This document shows positions 1 to 11,934 of a stretch of 64,000 nucleotides of DNA, one piece after another. The first letter of the stretch is position 1. Each line of letters starts with the position of its first letter. Source of the stretch: Utricularia gibba (lineage: Eukaryota; Streptophyta; Magnoliopsida; Lamiales; Lentibulariaceae). Below the pieces are notes generated by a model. The model saw nothing but the letters and a program-made list of their open reading frames with translations, was not told the origin of the DNA and did no database searches. Both the position numbers and the translations under genes were made by a program. The stretch is taken from NCBI GenBank assembly GCA_002189035.1, contig NEEC01000009.1, forward strand, positions 1,612,001 to 1,676,000, in the 5' to 3' direction.

Positions 1-306
1 AAGTACGCAACTGCCGCCTTCCAACTGGACACCAAGCGACACGGATCCGTCGTCCCTTTTGCTCCACTATTGCAGTTCTCCGACAAAAAAAGGAGCTCAG
101 GCGTGTTCATGGCTAATGTCGCCGGCGTTGGAGGGAAACCCACATTTTGCGCCCCTCGGAACTCGAACCAGGAGGGGCTCTGGAGAGACCGGAGTTTTAA
201 TGTAATTTCAAGTAAAATAGCCATTAAGTTTAATGGATAGGAGCTGGGGGGTTGCTGTTGTGTAGTGCGGTCCTTCATAGGCTATTTGAAAGGGAAAATT
301 CCATTT
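1..306. other. 3' flank of the LRR pseudokinase gene
   Basis: No gene is supported here. The stretch lies just beyond the stop codon of the minus-strand receptor-kinase gene and probably holds its 3' UTR and downstream spacer. Confidence 0.4.
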
Positions 307-2527
307 CTAGGAGTCACTGGAACCAACGCCTACAATTTCCTTGACATTGTTGATCATTTTCAGCACCTGCCACATCGTTGGCCGCTGCTCAGGAGATGTG
401 ATGCTGCAGAAGCTAGCGACCTCAACCAGCATCCTAAGCCTCATGTCATCCTCTCCCTCGTTGTCTCGCATTGCCCGAACCCAGTCGGGCAAGTCCGGTG
501 GTGCTAGAAGCGGGTGCTGGGATGGATGCTTCCCTGAGAGGAGCTCCAGAAGTAGGACCCCAAAAGCATATACATCAGACTTCGGAGTAGAAAAATGGGC
601 AGATTTTCGAGTTTCGGGTGCTCGATAGTTGTCTGACTCTTGATCGTTATCCAAGGAAGTGTAGACGATAGGAGAAAGGCAGTAGTCAGCCAAGCAGGCC
701 TCGAAATCGGACCCCAGAAGAACATTGGAGGACTTGAGGTTGCCATGGATGAACCTTGATGCTTGATGGATGTAAGCCAGGCCTTTTGCCACATCCTCTG
801 CAATTTTGAGGCAGGATGTCCAGTGTAGAGGCTTTCCCTTGGTCGATCTCGAACCTGCAACACCAAACAGTAGACAACGAAATGTTAGCTACAAACTACC
901 CCCTCTCCACTCACTAGGTGAGACAATAGTGTAGTTACACATGTAAATGACATGCAATTTTCAACAAAATCTCGCATGGTTCCAAGACTGAATCAGGACA
1001 TACAATATTTCAGAGTAACATGATCAATTGGAATGTTAAACATACAGTGCAGAGCCTGTAAAATCTCCCCACCTTTGCTGTTCAACGTAAGGATGCATAT
1101 AACTATACTAACTACACAGGGTGCTTCTCAGAAAGCAGAAAAAGAGTTACCATGAATCAGATTGAACAAGCTTCCATTGGGTTGGTAATCATAGATTATC
1201 AATCTTTCTTGTTTGGCTCGAAAATAAGCTCTGATAGGAACCAAATTTGGATGTCTGAGAACTCCAACGGATTCCATGTGTTGCTCAAATGCTTCCTCAC
1301 TGATAATCGCGGTTTTTCTTGAATCCAATCTCTTCAGAGATACCGCGAATTGGTTTGCCATCACAGCTTTATATGTCGTACCAATGGTGCCTCTTCCTAA
1401 AAGCTCAGCTGAGGCCTTCATCAGTTGATCCAAAGTGTATTGTTCTTCCTCCACTGAAAAGAATTTCAAATTCCCTCCTGCAAATCGGTTGCCGACGTTT
1501 TTTCTGACTCCGGAGGTGTTTTCAGGTTGGATTGAGAAGAATGATGTCGTTTCACTCGAAGCTTTTAGATCCGCAGTTCTTTCTTCTGCCTTGAATTGAA
1601 TCTGCAACGTCTCTTCACTTTCCTCTTCTCTCCTTCTGTTTTTGAAAAGTGCAAATACACTCACCAATACAGCAATGAGAATCAGAGTTCCTGTAAACAA
1701 GCCAAGAATCAGCCCCAATTTAACACGACGCTTTCTTTTATCTGGAGTAGACGTCCCAGATGATTGTGCGTTTTGCAAAAGGGGTGATGGAGAAGGCAAT
1801 GGGACAGCGGCGGCGGAGGAGGAAGATGTGTTGAAAAAATCTGAATGCCGACAAGGAACATTGACGACTTCCCCACACAAGTTAGGATTATGCAGAAACG
1901 AAAATATGGTGAGTTTCTTCAAGGTTGGGGTCAAAGGAATTTGACCAGAAAGATTGTTATGCGAAACATTGAACACCGTCAAATTCGTCTGATTCAACGG
2001 CGGAATAAGCCCAGAAAACCGATTGAATTCGAGATGGAGAGATTCCAACTGAGAAAAACCAGTCAAATTCACCGGCAAAAAGCCGGTAAAGTTATTACGG
2101 GACAAGTCAAGAACTTGCAGGCGACCGAGGAACAAGACAGATGGAGGGAACTCCCCGGAAAAATAATTGCGACCCAATAATAAAGTCTTGAGATTGACCA
2201 GACCCGAAAAGTCGGGTACAGGGCCTGCAAGCGAATTGTTCTTCAGATTCAGAACCCGGAGCTGGTCTAAGCGACTGAGGGTGGCCTCCGCAACGCCGCC
2301 GCGAAGACCGAAGCTTTGTGCGTCGTACCGCACCACTCTCCCTTGCGCACATTTGACTCCCCGCCACTCACAGTGGTCAAAAGACTTGTTTATGTTGTAG
2401 CGGAGGACGTTATTCAAGTCCGCCGCCACCTTGAAGGCCACGAGACCGACGACATCAGGCGGAAGAGCCGCCGTGGAACCCCCCACCAACTGGAGAGGAG
2501 CAGCGATAGGAAAATTACACCGAGCAT
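307..2527 (-). CDS. LRR receptor-like pseudokinase (LRR-III, At5g67200-like), one-base frame break
   Basis: Two exons, complement(1151..2527) and (307..854), phase 1. The protein (about 641 aa if one base is restored) has a signal peptide beginning [11 protein letters not shown], the N-terminal LRR cap with [11 protein letters not shown], about five LRRs, a Ser/Pro-rich juxtamembrane stretch, a transmembrane helix ([19 protein letters not shown]) and a kinase-like domain. The glycine loop GRGTIGTTY and the VAIK-type lysine (SLKRL) are present. The catalytic HRD is HGN and the DFG is DYC, so phosphotransfer is unlikely; this is usual for LRR-III 'probable inactive receptor kinases'. The signal peptide and the LRR region are in different frames, joined at the C6 run at 2479-2484; one extra base makes the frame continuous and the total length divisible by three. 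No ATG lies in the LRR frame upstream of the break. Likely a plasma-membrane co-receptor or scaffold; the ligand is unknown. Confidence 0.9.
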
Positions 2528-3189
2528 CTCTCGTCGCCGTCGTCGGAGCTCAACGGCGGTGGAGAATGCGGTGCAGCTGCGAACTCGAAAGCTTTTGAAA
2601 AGACCCAAAGCTGGTTGATTCCAGTTGATGTAAAAATTTAAGGAATTAAAAAATAATTATTATTCAGCTCATAAAGTATTAAAAAAATCAGTATAATGAC
2701 GGCGACACTTCTAATTTAAAAATCCTAAAATTAAATCTATTTTTAATAAGATCAGTGAAATTATTTCCACGTGCCCATAACACCCACCAAAACCCAATCA
2801 TTTTCTTCTTCATCCTCAACTAATCTCCTCCATTATCCTCAGTCCTCACATAATTGGCTGGTGGGTCTCATAATCCCCTTTGCTTTGGCAGCTTTAAGGC
2901 AGATTTGTTAGTGTGCTATACCAACTGTTGTCTTTTATTACCAAATGCAACTCTCTTCCTCTGTGTCATCACTTATCTGTGCTACAGAGAGATGGGGCCT
3001 GGAATCCATGGAAGTCCAGTCAGCTGTCAGCCTAACAGTAGCTTCACAGTTCAAGAATCAAAGTTTCACCATGGTGAAGGATTTTTATTCAACTCACTCT
3101 TCAAACAGAAGCAACACATTCCCATGAATGAGTTTAGTGACAGGAAGATAGAGAGCACCTTTGATGAATTGAATCACCTGATGTGTTGT
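2528..3189. other. Intergenic: promoter of the LRR pseudokinase, 3' end of the TMK-like gene
   Basis: AT-rich sequence around 2630-2760 is followed by spacer. Open frames on the plus strand at 2854-3216 have no family signature and look like chance. A single G-box is listed separately. Confidence 0.4.
2768..2773. promoter_or_regulatory. G-box CACGTG
   Basis: Perfect palindromic CACGTG about 240 bp upstream of the ATG of the minus-strand LRR pseudokinase gene. Known as a bZIP/bHLH site; its use here is an inference from position only. Confidence 0.4.
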
Positions 3190-6107
3190 TCATCGATCGC
3201 CTGTGGAGTAAAATGAATCAGTGAACTCCCGTTCCCGTGACTTGGAGGGCGAATCGTCCTTTGTTTCTCTGCTGGTTCTGCTGTAATCCGATCTACTAGT
3301 GTCCTCTTGCCAAGCTTTCAGGAGCAGGGGGAGTGGGGTGAGAGCAAAGCTTGCGCAGCTGTTTGAGGAGTGATCCATTTCCTGATATGGTTTCCATGTA
3401 TCCACCAGTTGAGCTAGCACGTTTGCAATGTATCCCATTTCAGGGCGATGATTGGGCTCTTTGATGGTGCAAAGAGCAGCTAATTCTGCTATTACGTGAA
3501 TGCTTTGGTAGATGTCTTCTTTTGCACCAAGAGCAGGATCAATGGAAGCAATCAGATCAGACTTGTTTGATTTTCTGGTAAGAAACCAGTTCACCAAGTA
3601 CTGATCTTCCTCCGGCCGATGAGCATCCAGCGCCGGTGATCCGGTCAGTAGCTCCATTAGTATCACCCCGAAGCTGAACACATCAACTTTGGTGGTAACT
3701 TTACCCATAACTGGAGACACAAAAGCTGCAGTTAAAAAGTATTGTGTAAGGGATGAAATGAGCTTGAACAACATTTAGCCACTTTACCTGCATACTCAGG
3801 AGCAAGGTATCCAAATGTTCCAGCCAGCTTTGTGGCAACAGTTCTCCCCTTATCAGGAACCAGCTTCACCAATCCGAAGTCTGAAACTTTCGCCCGGTAA
3901 CCATCACCGAGAAGTATGTTTGCAGATTTGAGATCTCGGTGAATGAAGCTTTGCTCTGTTAATGAATGGAGATACTCCACTCCTTTGGCAACATCAAGGG
4001 CGATAGCCAGTCTTGTTGTCCAACACAAAGGCTCCATTTTTAGGCTTTTCCAACGGAACAAATGTCTGCTTAGAGCCCCCTTTGGCATGCATTCATATAC
4101 CAGAAGCCTCTCATTTCCCTCAATGGAGTAACCTAAAAGAGAGACGAGGTTTCGGTGTCTGAGCTTCGAGAGGGAGGCAATTTCAGCTTGGAATTCAGCC
4201 AGGCCCTTGCTGCCTACCAGCCCTGCTTCCATTCTCTTGACAGCAATCTCTTTATCATCATCAAACTTGCCTCTGTAAACTACTCCAAACCCTCCCCGTC
4301 CGAGCTCATTTTCTCGAGCAAAATTGTTGGTCACTCTTTGAAGGAGGTGAAAAGAGAAAACAGGGTTTACTACCTCGATCACTTGATCATTATTCAATGC
4401 ATCACTCATCTTGGTTACCTTGCTACTACCTTGATGGGCCTCCTTTGAATATGCATCCTGTATGGCAATCTTTACCATGTCATCCGGATCCGATGAATCA
4501 GCGTCCATTGCAGTCACAGTGGAAAACTTTTTCATCATCTTTTTTACCCTCCTCCGGATGCATATCACCGATACCAATATTGCAAGAACAGAAAAACCTA
4601 CACAAGCTGAAGCTGCAACCAGAATGGCAACTACTCTGGGGTTTTTAGAGTTTTGCAGCATTGGCTGTCCATTACCATCAGATGAAGGAGATAAAGTATG
4701 ACCAGGAGCTAGTGATTCATTCCAATGGGAAAATGGTGACTCGGGAGTGGGAGAGGGTGCATCATGCAACAATTTCTGATTACCATCTATCACAACGATT
4801 ACAGCATTGCCAAACTTTGGCAGAGGTGGTTCAAACTCATTTCCAGTAACGTTTAACAGCTTTAGTGATCTCAGGCGGGTTAGTTCCTCCGGAACCACAC
4901 CCTCCAAACTGTTTCCTTCTAAGTGAATTCCAACTAACGAAGATAAGTCACCAAGAGAAGGACTCAGAGTACCATTAAGACCAAGATTAGGGAGATTTAT
5001 GATTGAAACTTGGTTGTGAATGCAAGTGATCCCCCACCATGGTTTACTACAAGGATCATCACCTGTCCAATCAGAGGCAAGTGTTTTTGGATAGTTCAAG
5101 TAATGAAGAAAATCCAGAAGAGCACTAACTTCAGGAGAGCATTCCTGACCAGGAATATCAGAACAGAAGGAATTGGAATCTAGTTTGACATCTGCAGTTC
5201 TGAACTTCGGTATCGATCCCATGAGCATATTATTGCTCAAATCAAGTACTTCAAGGTTCAAAGTAGACAACCCTTGTGGAATCAACCCAACTAGTTGATT
5301 TCTATTCAATCTGAGATCCTTAAGAGAAGTTAAATTCCCAATATTCTCTGGAATCGACCCTGTAAACTGATTTCCATGAAGCCAGAGTTTAGTTAAACCA
5401 ACCATACTACCAATGACTTCAATAGTTCCTGATAATCCGTCCCCTTTCTGATCATTCAAACACAAAATTTGCAACATCATGCTATTAACACTACTCGGTA
5501 TTTCTCCAGTGAATGCATTCCCGGAAAGCGTCAGCACTCTCAGAGATGATAACATGCTGATAAAATCCGGAATCTGACCAACTAAATTACAGTTCCAGCA
5601 AGAAAAATTTGCCAGCTGAGTGAGCTCACCCAGCTCACTAGGTAAACTCCAACCAAAACTCCTATTCAAAGGGTTGTTATCCAAAGCAAGAACACGAATA
5701 CTACTTAGCCCGTGAAAAAAATCGGCAGGAATAGTATCAAAATCGTTGAAATCTAAGTATGCGTATTGCAGATTAGACAAACCACTGAAAGATGGCAAAA
5801 TCCCACTGAAATTGTTCTTCTGGAGACCAAGGTTTTGCAGCATTTTTAACTGATTAAGATTCTGAGGCAGCTGCCCTTTCAATCCCAGGCCCCGCACCTG
5901 AATTTGGGTGACACTTCCATCAGCGCAAAATACATGAGGCCAAAGGGGAGGGCCGCAAGGATCATTCCCCTGATCAGGCCATTCAAGAAGATGCGGATTT
6001 TCTAACCCATTTCTGAAATCGTTCAAAACAGTGAAATCATTTGGATTCGTGAAGCAAGAAGCCATTCCCATAGTGAGAGTAACCAGAAAAATGTGACGAA
6101 ACTTCAT
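3190..6107 (-). CDS. TMK-type LRR receptor-like kinase
   Basis: Two exons, complement(3788..6107) and (3710..3190), phase 1, giving 946 aa, close to the usual TMK length of about 940. The ATG at 6107 is chosen because the longer frame begins with GTG. Order: signal peptide (KFRHIFLVTLTMGMASC), a first LRR block, a cysteine-containing non-LRR interruption (DDPCSKPWWGITC), a second short LRR block, a Ser/Pro linker, a transmembrane helix (VVAILVAASACVGFSVLAILV) and an active-looking kinase with GRGGFGVVYRG, VKRM, HRDLKSANILL and DFGLVKL. The split LRR ectodomain and the LLGYSIEGNERLLVYE stretch are TMK hallmarks. TMKs are plasma-membrane kinases in auxin cell-surface signalling. The intron interrupts the kinase after APEYA, with PEYAVMGKVTTKVDV restored on splicing. 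It is tandem to the aspartyl protease upstream, with only 309 bp between. Confidence 0.93.
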
Positions 6108-6416
6108 TGGATCAAAATGCACTCGTAAACTGACTCAACTCACTCTTCTCCTTCAATTAAGGATGAAGAGGCTTGGAAAAAAATACCCACCAGGGGCAGT
6201 GTATGATTTATCGCCAATGCGGTTACGCAGCGAGAAAACAAGTGACGGGAAATTTGGATCTTCAGCCATGATTGTAGCCTGAACGAAAAAATGGTGATGA
6301 TTCTGTTTGTTTCACAAATAAAAAACGAATAATGATTTTCGAAAATAGTTAACGGATATCTGGACTCTGGAAGAACCTCTGGTTAGGTTAGTCAACATGT
6401 CATGTTCATGATCCCA

Positions 6417-7762
6417 TCAAGAACAAAACTGTTGCCTGAATCCAAACCGCTGGTTCAGGAGATCGAATTCAAGGAAAAAGTTCTGCACAAACAAGTTTCC
6501 GAGTATAACCGCCGGCCCTCTCGGTGCCGTCTCTGGACCCATCGGCGTTCCATCGGAGACGGCGGCGAAGCACAAAGCTTCGTTCTCGCCGTCTCTCACC
6601 CGGGCGAAGTAGTTTTCCAACGGGAGCACCATTTTCCCCCTCCCTTGAAATGAAGCTTCAGTTGTGGAATCATCTTTGTGGAATTTCGTCCAACATCTTG
6701 GAAGCAGGGACTCAACCCTGACGCAGTCTCCATTTTTGAACTTCTGTTGTACGCTTTCACTTGCTCCGCAAACACTTCCGAGACGGATCGGAACACCGCC
6801 CTTGTCATGTAAGTCAGAGTTGAACCGGAATCCACGATCGTTCCGCCGTTGCCGGTGGAGATTTCTTGGTAATCGACATCAACCTTCTTCCCGCCGATGG
6901 TGAATTTCCTCAATCCGACGTAGTAATACTCAGATAACCCGGTTTTCTCCGGTAGATTAGGGTTTTTCAGAAACGGCGTGTAGGTAAGATTCTGTGTCTT
7001 ATGATGGGAATTTGATTCTGAGTCCATCAACAACAAGCTGCTTCTTGGATTTCCATCAAATCTGTGGGGAACTAAGCAGTAGGAGAATTTCTTCAACCCT
7101 AATTGACTCGGGATCGAGGCTTTACCGCGGCCGAAGCCAGCGATCCCCGCCGGCAGATTTGCGGCGTAAACAGAGCATCCGATCAGAAAATCAGGTACAC
7201 TCTTCTCACTGGAAAATGTCAACGTGTCCACCATCGCCACTCCTCCGGTGGACCCAGAGCCGTAGAGAATGACATACGGCGGACATATTTCTGTGCAGTT
7301 GTTCTTTTCCTGCAACCGGCAGTTGGGGCAACTTGTTTGAGAATCAAAGGATTTATGAATCCAATTACACTTGGGATTCAAACACCCCACGATTCTCGCG
7401 GAGGACGATTGTCTCGGCATGAAAGGAGATGAGATGGAGCAGTGATCGCAACGGTAGCTGTAGGTACAGGGTAACCAAGACATGGTGCTGCCGGTGTCCA
7501 TGAACATGGAGAGGTGCTGCGGCGGCGTGCCAAAGCCGAGAATGATGGAGTAGGCTCCGGCGAAGGGTGAAAGCGGCGCGGAGGAGGTGTATCCATTTTT
7601 GAGGTGGCGAGCTCTGGCTATGGCAGTGGAGGCAAGGAGTGTAATTCTGTGGAAGGGGTTTGTTGGGTGAAGCAAGAGGGTAACAGCAACAGATGCATCA
7701 GAAACCGAGGAGAACAAAGAAAGGAAAAGGGAGAGAACCAGGACTCCAAACATGGACGCCAT
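6417..7762 (-). CDS. Pepsin-like (A1) aspartyl protease, one-base frame break
   Basis: Intronless gene, 448 aa if one base is restored. Start ATG at 7762 is followed by a hydrophobic signal peptide (FGVLVLSLFLSLFSSVSDA). Both catalytic motifs are present, MDTGSTMSWLPC and VDSGSTLTYM, with a plant-type cysteine-rich insert (SCPNCRLQEKNNCTEICPPY) after the first, as in nepenthesin-like secreted proteases such as At4g16563. The frame breaks at 6632-6640 (T4C5 on the plus strand): FKGGGK runs into a wrong frame, while the correct end MVLPLENYFARV ... ILGNLFVQNFFLEFDLLNQRFGF continues in the adjacent frame to 6417. One missing base explains this exactly. The conserved C-terminal ILGN and FxxEFD features are intact, so the gene is probably functional. 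Substrate unknown; likely apoplast or vacuole. Confidence 0.9.
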
Positions 7763-8516
7763 CAGCGATGTGGCTTCAGCTTCGGGGATGGAGGAAAGAA
7801 AAGAGGGAGACGGATGAATGAATCTCTGAAACGACTAAATGCAGGTTCACGGGGTTTGAAACACGCGCAGCTCACCGCAACTCCGACTCACGAGACCTGG
7901 AACGTGATCTCAAAGGCGGCGATTGAGGTGAAGATTGCAGAACCATTGATAGAAACCTTCCTGTAAAACGAACGCAAATGGGCTTGATTACATTACTGTT
8001 GCAAAACTAGGCAACAGCTGCACATGCTGACCTCTGGGTTTGAGTGGGCGATGATTGACAGACAGCCAAGCCAAATCATTGATGAGTTGTGGTGGCAAAA
8101 GAAAATGCGCACATGTTTTGATTTCGGGTCTCCACCCGGCTAACGCACACTGAATTCCCTGCTGGGCTGGCGGTTACTCGATGACTGTACAGAGAAGGCC
8201 CGTCCCCCTTCTTGGGCCGCCGTCTCTTGGTTTCTGGTGTCTTTATTACTAATTTGATATGTTAAAATAGGAAGCACGTGGGTGAAATGGAGTCGGCGCG
8301 TGCGTTCTCTCGACCTACTGGGTATGGAAATAGGCAGGATGGCACTCCGTAGTCTACGCCACGGGCTTTGACTGAGACTGAATTCAGTCAATGAATGCCA
8401 CCTCGTGAAACTTCTCTTCTCCTTCCTCCCAACACTGGTATAAAACACTTTCTTTCTTTCTTCTTCTTCGTCATCCACTCAAACACGGCTCAAAGTCAGA
8501 AGCTTGTTCTGCTTCC
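7763..8516. promoter_or_regulatory. Divergent promoter region, aspartyl protease / CAF1
   Basis: The two genes diverge from this 754 bp spacer. A perfect G-box CACGTG lies at 8275-8280 and a TATA-like TATAAAA at 8439-8445, about 75 bp upstream of the CAF1 ATG. The minus-strand open frame at 8140-8478 has no family signature and overlaps these elements, so I do not call it. Confidence 0.5.
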
Positions 8517-9343
8517 ATGGCCATGGCTTCCTTCGAGGAGAGTAGACCCGTAAAGATCCGCGAAGTTTGGTCACATAACCTCGAATTCGAGTTCTGCATC
8601 ATCTCCCAGCTCATCGATCGTTACCCTTTCGTTGCGATGGACACTGAGTTCCCCGGAGTCATTTTCAAGCTGCCGCCGCCGTGGACCCGCTCCTCCGCGG
8701 ATCATTACAGCACGCTCAAATCCAACGTGGACGCCCTCAACATCATCCAGATCGGGCTCACGCTCTCGGATTCTTTTGGGAATCTCCCGGATCTCGGCTC
8801 CGGCGACCGATACATCTGGCAATTCAATTTCTCTGATTTCGATGTGGCGCGTGACCCACACTCTCCGGACTCCATCGATTTGCTCCGCGCCCACGGCATC
8901 GACTTCGACAGGAACCGCACCGACGGGATCCAATCGGCGCGGTTCGCCGAGCTGATGATGGCATCCGGCTTGGTGTGCAACGAGCGCGTCAGCTGGGTCA
9001 CGTTTCACAGCGCGTACGATTTCGGCTACCTGGTGAAGATCCTCACGCGCCGCCTACTCCCAACGGGGCTCCCGACTTCCTCGCCGTTCTCAGAGCGCTA
9101 TTCGGGAGAAACGTGTACGATGTGAAGTATATGATACGGTTCTGCCATAGCTTGCACGGCGGACTGGACCGCGTCGCATCCGCCTTGAACGTGAACCGGG
9201 TTGTCGGAAAGTGCCACCAAGCAGGCTCCGACAGTCTCCTGACGTGGCACGCTTTTCAGAGGATGAAAGATGTGTATTTCTACGGGCACGCGCACAGAAG
9301 ATACGCTGGGATTCTCTACGGCTTAGAACTAGAGGGACACTAA
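8517..9343 (+). CDS. CAF1: CCR4-associated factor 1 (CAF1) deadenylase, one-base frame break
   Basis: Intronless, 275 aa if one base is restored, the normal CAF1 size. CAF1 is a 3'-5' poly(A)-specific DEDD nuclease of the CCR4-NOT complex, starting mRNA decay in the cytoplasm. DEDD residues are visible: Asp and Glu in AMDTEFPG, Asp in [10 protein letters not shown] and Asp in AGSDSLLTW, with a C-terminal [11 protein letters not shown]. The upstream frame is correct to LVKILTRR and the downstream frame resumes at [20 protein letters not shown]; they are offset by one missing base near the CCC at 9059-9061. Intronless structure is usual for the plant stress-inducible CAF1 clade. It is tail to tail with DCP1, with 353 bp between the stop codons. 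Confidence 0.93.
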
Positions 9344-9696
9344 AGGAAGTGTCAAAAACAAGAACCAGTGAAATTGCATATTTTATTCTTTAAAATAAGC
9401 ATTCTGAGTTGCCGATAAATAGCAGAAATTAACTCATTGCTTTTACTGTACACATGTTATCACGCAGATGAAGTCTAAGTTATTTTGATTAAATTACCAA
9501 ACACAAAACAAAAGCCGTTGATGATACCAGAAAGCCAAAGAAATGCATGCCAAAGATATTTGCATTGACTAAGAAACAGGTATTTATCAGGAGTCTACAC
9601 TACAGGAAAACTTGTTTTAGTCCTATGGGGAGGTCATAGTATAGACGCTTTGGATGTACAGTTCAGGGAGACTTCAGGCTACCTTCAGTTTCAAGA
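9344..9696. other. Shared 3' region between CAF1 and DCP1
   Basis: AT-rich 353 bp between two convergent stop codons; nothing coding seen. Long transcripts of the two genes could overlap here. Confidence 0.5.
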
Positions 9697-11934
9697 TCAC
9701 TGGTGCGGGTTCGTCATTGCTCGGTAAACCATATCAATGAAGCGATCATCCTGATGAATAGGAAGGAAAGCATACATGGTAATTAAGGAAGCACGAAGGG
9801 GTGAAAGTCACAAGGCATGTGTGTTACCTGCACGAGCGACTGAAGTGCCTGCTGGACTTTATCTCTTCTCAAGGAGCCGTATCTTGGTTCAGTGATGGAA
9901 GCTGGAGTTAGTGATGGAGGCAGGGGCGTGGGGGGTGGGAATGGCTGCAGCAGTGGCGTACCATACGGTCTATGTAGATTCAGAGGAGTAAATTGTGGTG
10001 CGGATGGTAGAGATCCTGAAACGACCGGCATGATCAATGAGGGAGATGAAGAAGGTGGGCTGAAAAGAGAAGCTGGTCTCACTGGATCGGCCGAAAGTTT
10101 CGTTTCAGTATTGGACTGGGTACCTCCAAGGATAGACGAAAAAGGGTTAGGCACAGGAATAGTAGATTGATTTGGAAAAGCTGGTACGGTTGCTGAGACA
10201 CCAGTTTGCGTTTGAGTTGGAGGAATAGTACTAGCAGTGAGGCCGTGTGGCTGCATAATATTTGGAGCAACTCCGAGGTTCATGACTGTCTGCAGATAAG
10301 TTAGCAAGATCCATGGTAATAATGCGACAAATCATACTAAGGGAGTTTAGAAAGGAAAGGAAATGAAGGATATATACACTGAAAAAGTTGACAAAAGCAG
10401 AATCTTCAGGAACATTTGCCAAGTTATCAGCAGTTAAAGGTGGCTCTAAAGGGCCTTCTATTGTTGGCAACGTAGGAACTGCCTCCGGTTCTTTGAGCTC
10501 ACTGCTGGAAATGTATTTTATCAAACATAACAACTTCTATCACCGAAAAGAACTCACACTTATAATGTGTAAAGATTATAGGTGAAAATTATGAATCACA
10601 AGCTTAAAAAGCATTACAAAATCGTAATTATATGCTCTGTCAAATTCAAAAACACTCTCTCGTAATCATTTGGGTCCCAAAATCTTAAACGAGACGTTAA
10701 TGGACACATGAACCAGAGTCTAAGACTGATAGACATGAAAGATAGTTACCTTTGCGTTGAAGATTCCTTTGACTTGGAAGGAACCTTAGCATATGCATTG
10801 AGAATCCTAGAGAAAAGGTAAAAGACGGTAGCATATAAACATGATGAATAAAAGATGACACATAATAAGTGAACCAGCATCACAGTTGCCACGAAATATA
10901 ACTTGAAAACTGTGGAACCATGTGTTTCGATGTTAAATTTTAAAATTAGCAAATACACCACTCCATCACACAAGAGGGACCTGACGAGAACCAACCTTCG
11001 AAATAGGTTTGCAACCAACTCACATTCATGTGCATCATAGAACCATATGCCATTTACTTCCTGAGAAGCATTTCGATATAAAAGGTAAGGAACCTGCACA
11101 TCATATTCGAAATCCCCCAGCAAATCCTCGACAAGATTATCTGCTTGAAAGGAGTAAACTATCTTTTTAGTATCCACAGTAAAAAATAATGCCAACCTTA
11201 CAGGAGTCCTCATACAACTAAAAAGAAAAAGAAATCTACAAGATAAATTGAGGGCGCTACACTATCTTTGCATTGCTCATGTTATCACATCAAAAAATCC
11301 AGGAGAAGGGCACTCAGCCATACACAGTTTCATCTAGTCATCTAATCCACAGATGCAATTCGTTGCTCACAACAGGATGATAGCATATAAATGCTCATCG
11401 GATCAAAAAGATTGCCAATCAAACTTATTAGCGATCAAAGAGTGAGTAACGAACCCATGTTGCGACGATTCATTACTATAAACTGGAAACGCGGTTGATC
11501 ATTCCTGCGCAAAGAAAAGCATCCAACATTACAGTACCTTGCACGAAAAAGAAGAATTCCACCACTCCACAATTTAAAATTCCCAATTACCCAGATTAAC
11601 AGTGAACCCAACAGCTAACTAAAACAGACAAAACCCTAACCTTTTCACGACAAAGAGTGATCCTTCCACCCCCTTTCGGGCCTGCCAACCAAGATTCACG
11701 AACTAGCATCACTAGATACTTGGGTAAAAGAAAACCCATATCCAAATTGATTCAACACAGTGATCAGCATCGTACCCATTGACTAGTGTCAATATTAAAT
11801 TCATAAAAGGTGACGTGAGCCGCAGTCAAAAGAATCTCCTCCACGTAGGGATCAATCCTCTGTAGAACTGTCAAATTCAACACCTTCGTTGTCTTCTCAT
11901 CCAAATTAGGCATCAATTTCCCGCTCTGCTTCAT
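9697..11934 (-). CDS. DCP1: mRNA-decapping enzyme subunit DCP1
   Basis: Eight exons: complement of 11776..11934, 11641..11681, 11455..11504, 10996..11140, 10750..10806, 10378..10504, 9828..10289, 9697..9750; all phases agree and give 364 aa (Arabidopsis DCP1 is about 367). The N-terminal EVH1/PH-like fold reads through LTVLQRIDPYVEEILLTAAH, QPRFQFIVMNRRN and GDFEYDVQVPYLLYRNASQE to NGIWFYDAHECELVANLF. A long Pro/Ser/Thr-rich linker follows, then a C-terminal trimerisation-type helix (RRDKVQQALQSLVQ ... DDRFIDMVYRAM). DCP1 activates DCP2 in processing bodies. Start ATG at 11934; a second in-frame ATG seven codons on (MPNLDEKTTKV) matches the usual family start and may be the true one. The sixth exon has a tandem NAG acceptor. 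Confidence 0.93.

Noticed and set aside
2854-3216. 120-codon plus-strand open frame
   Set aside because: Spacer and antisense to the TMK 3' end; no recognisable protein.
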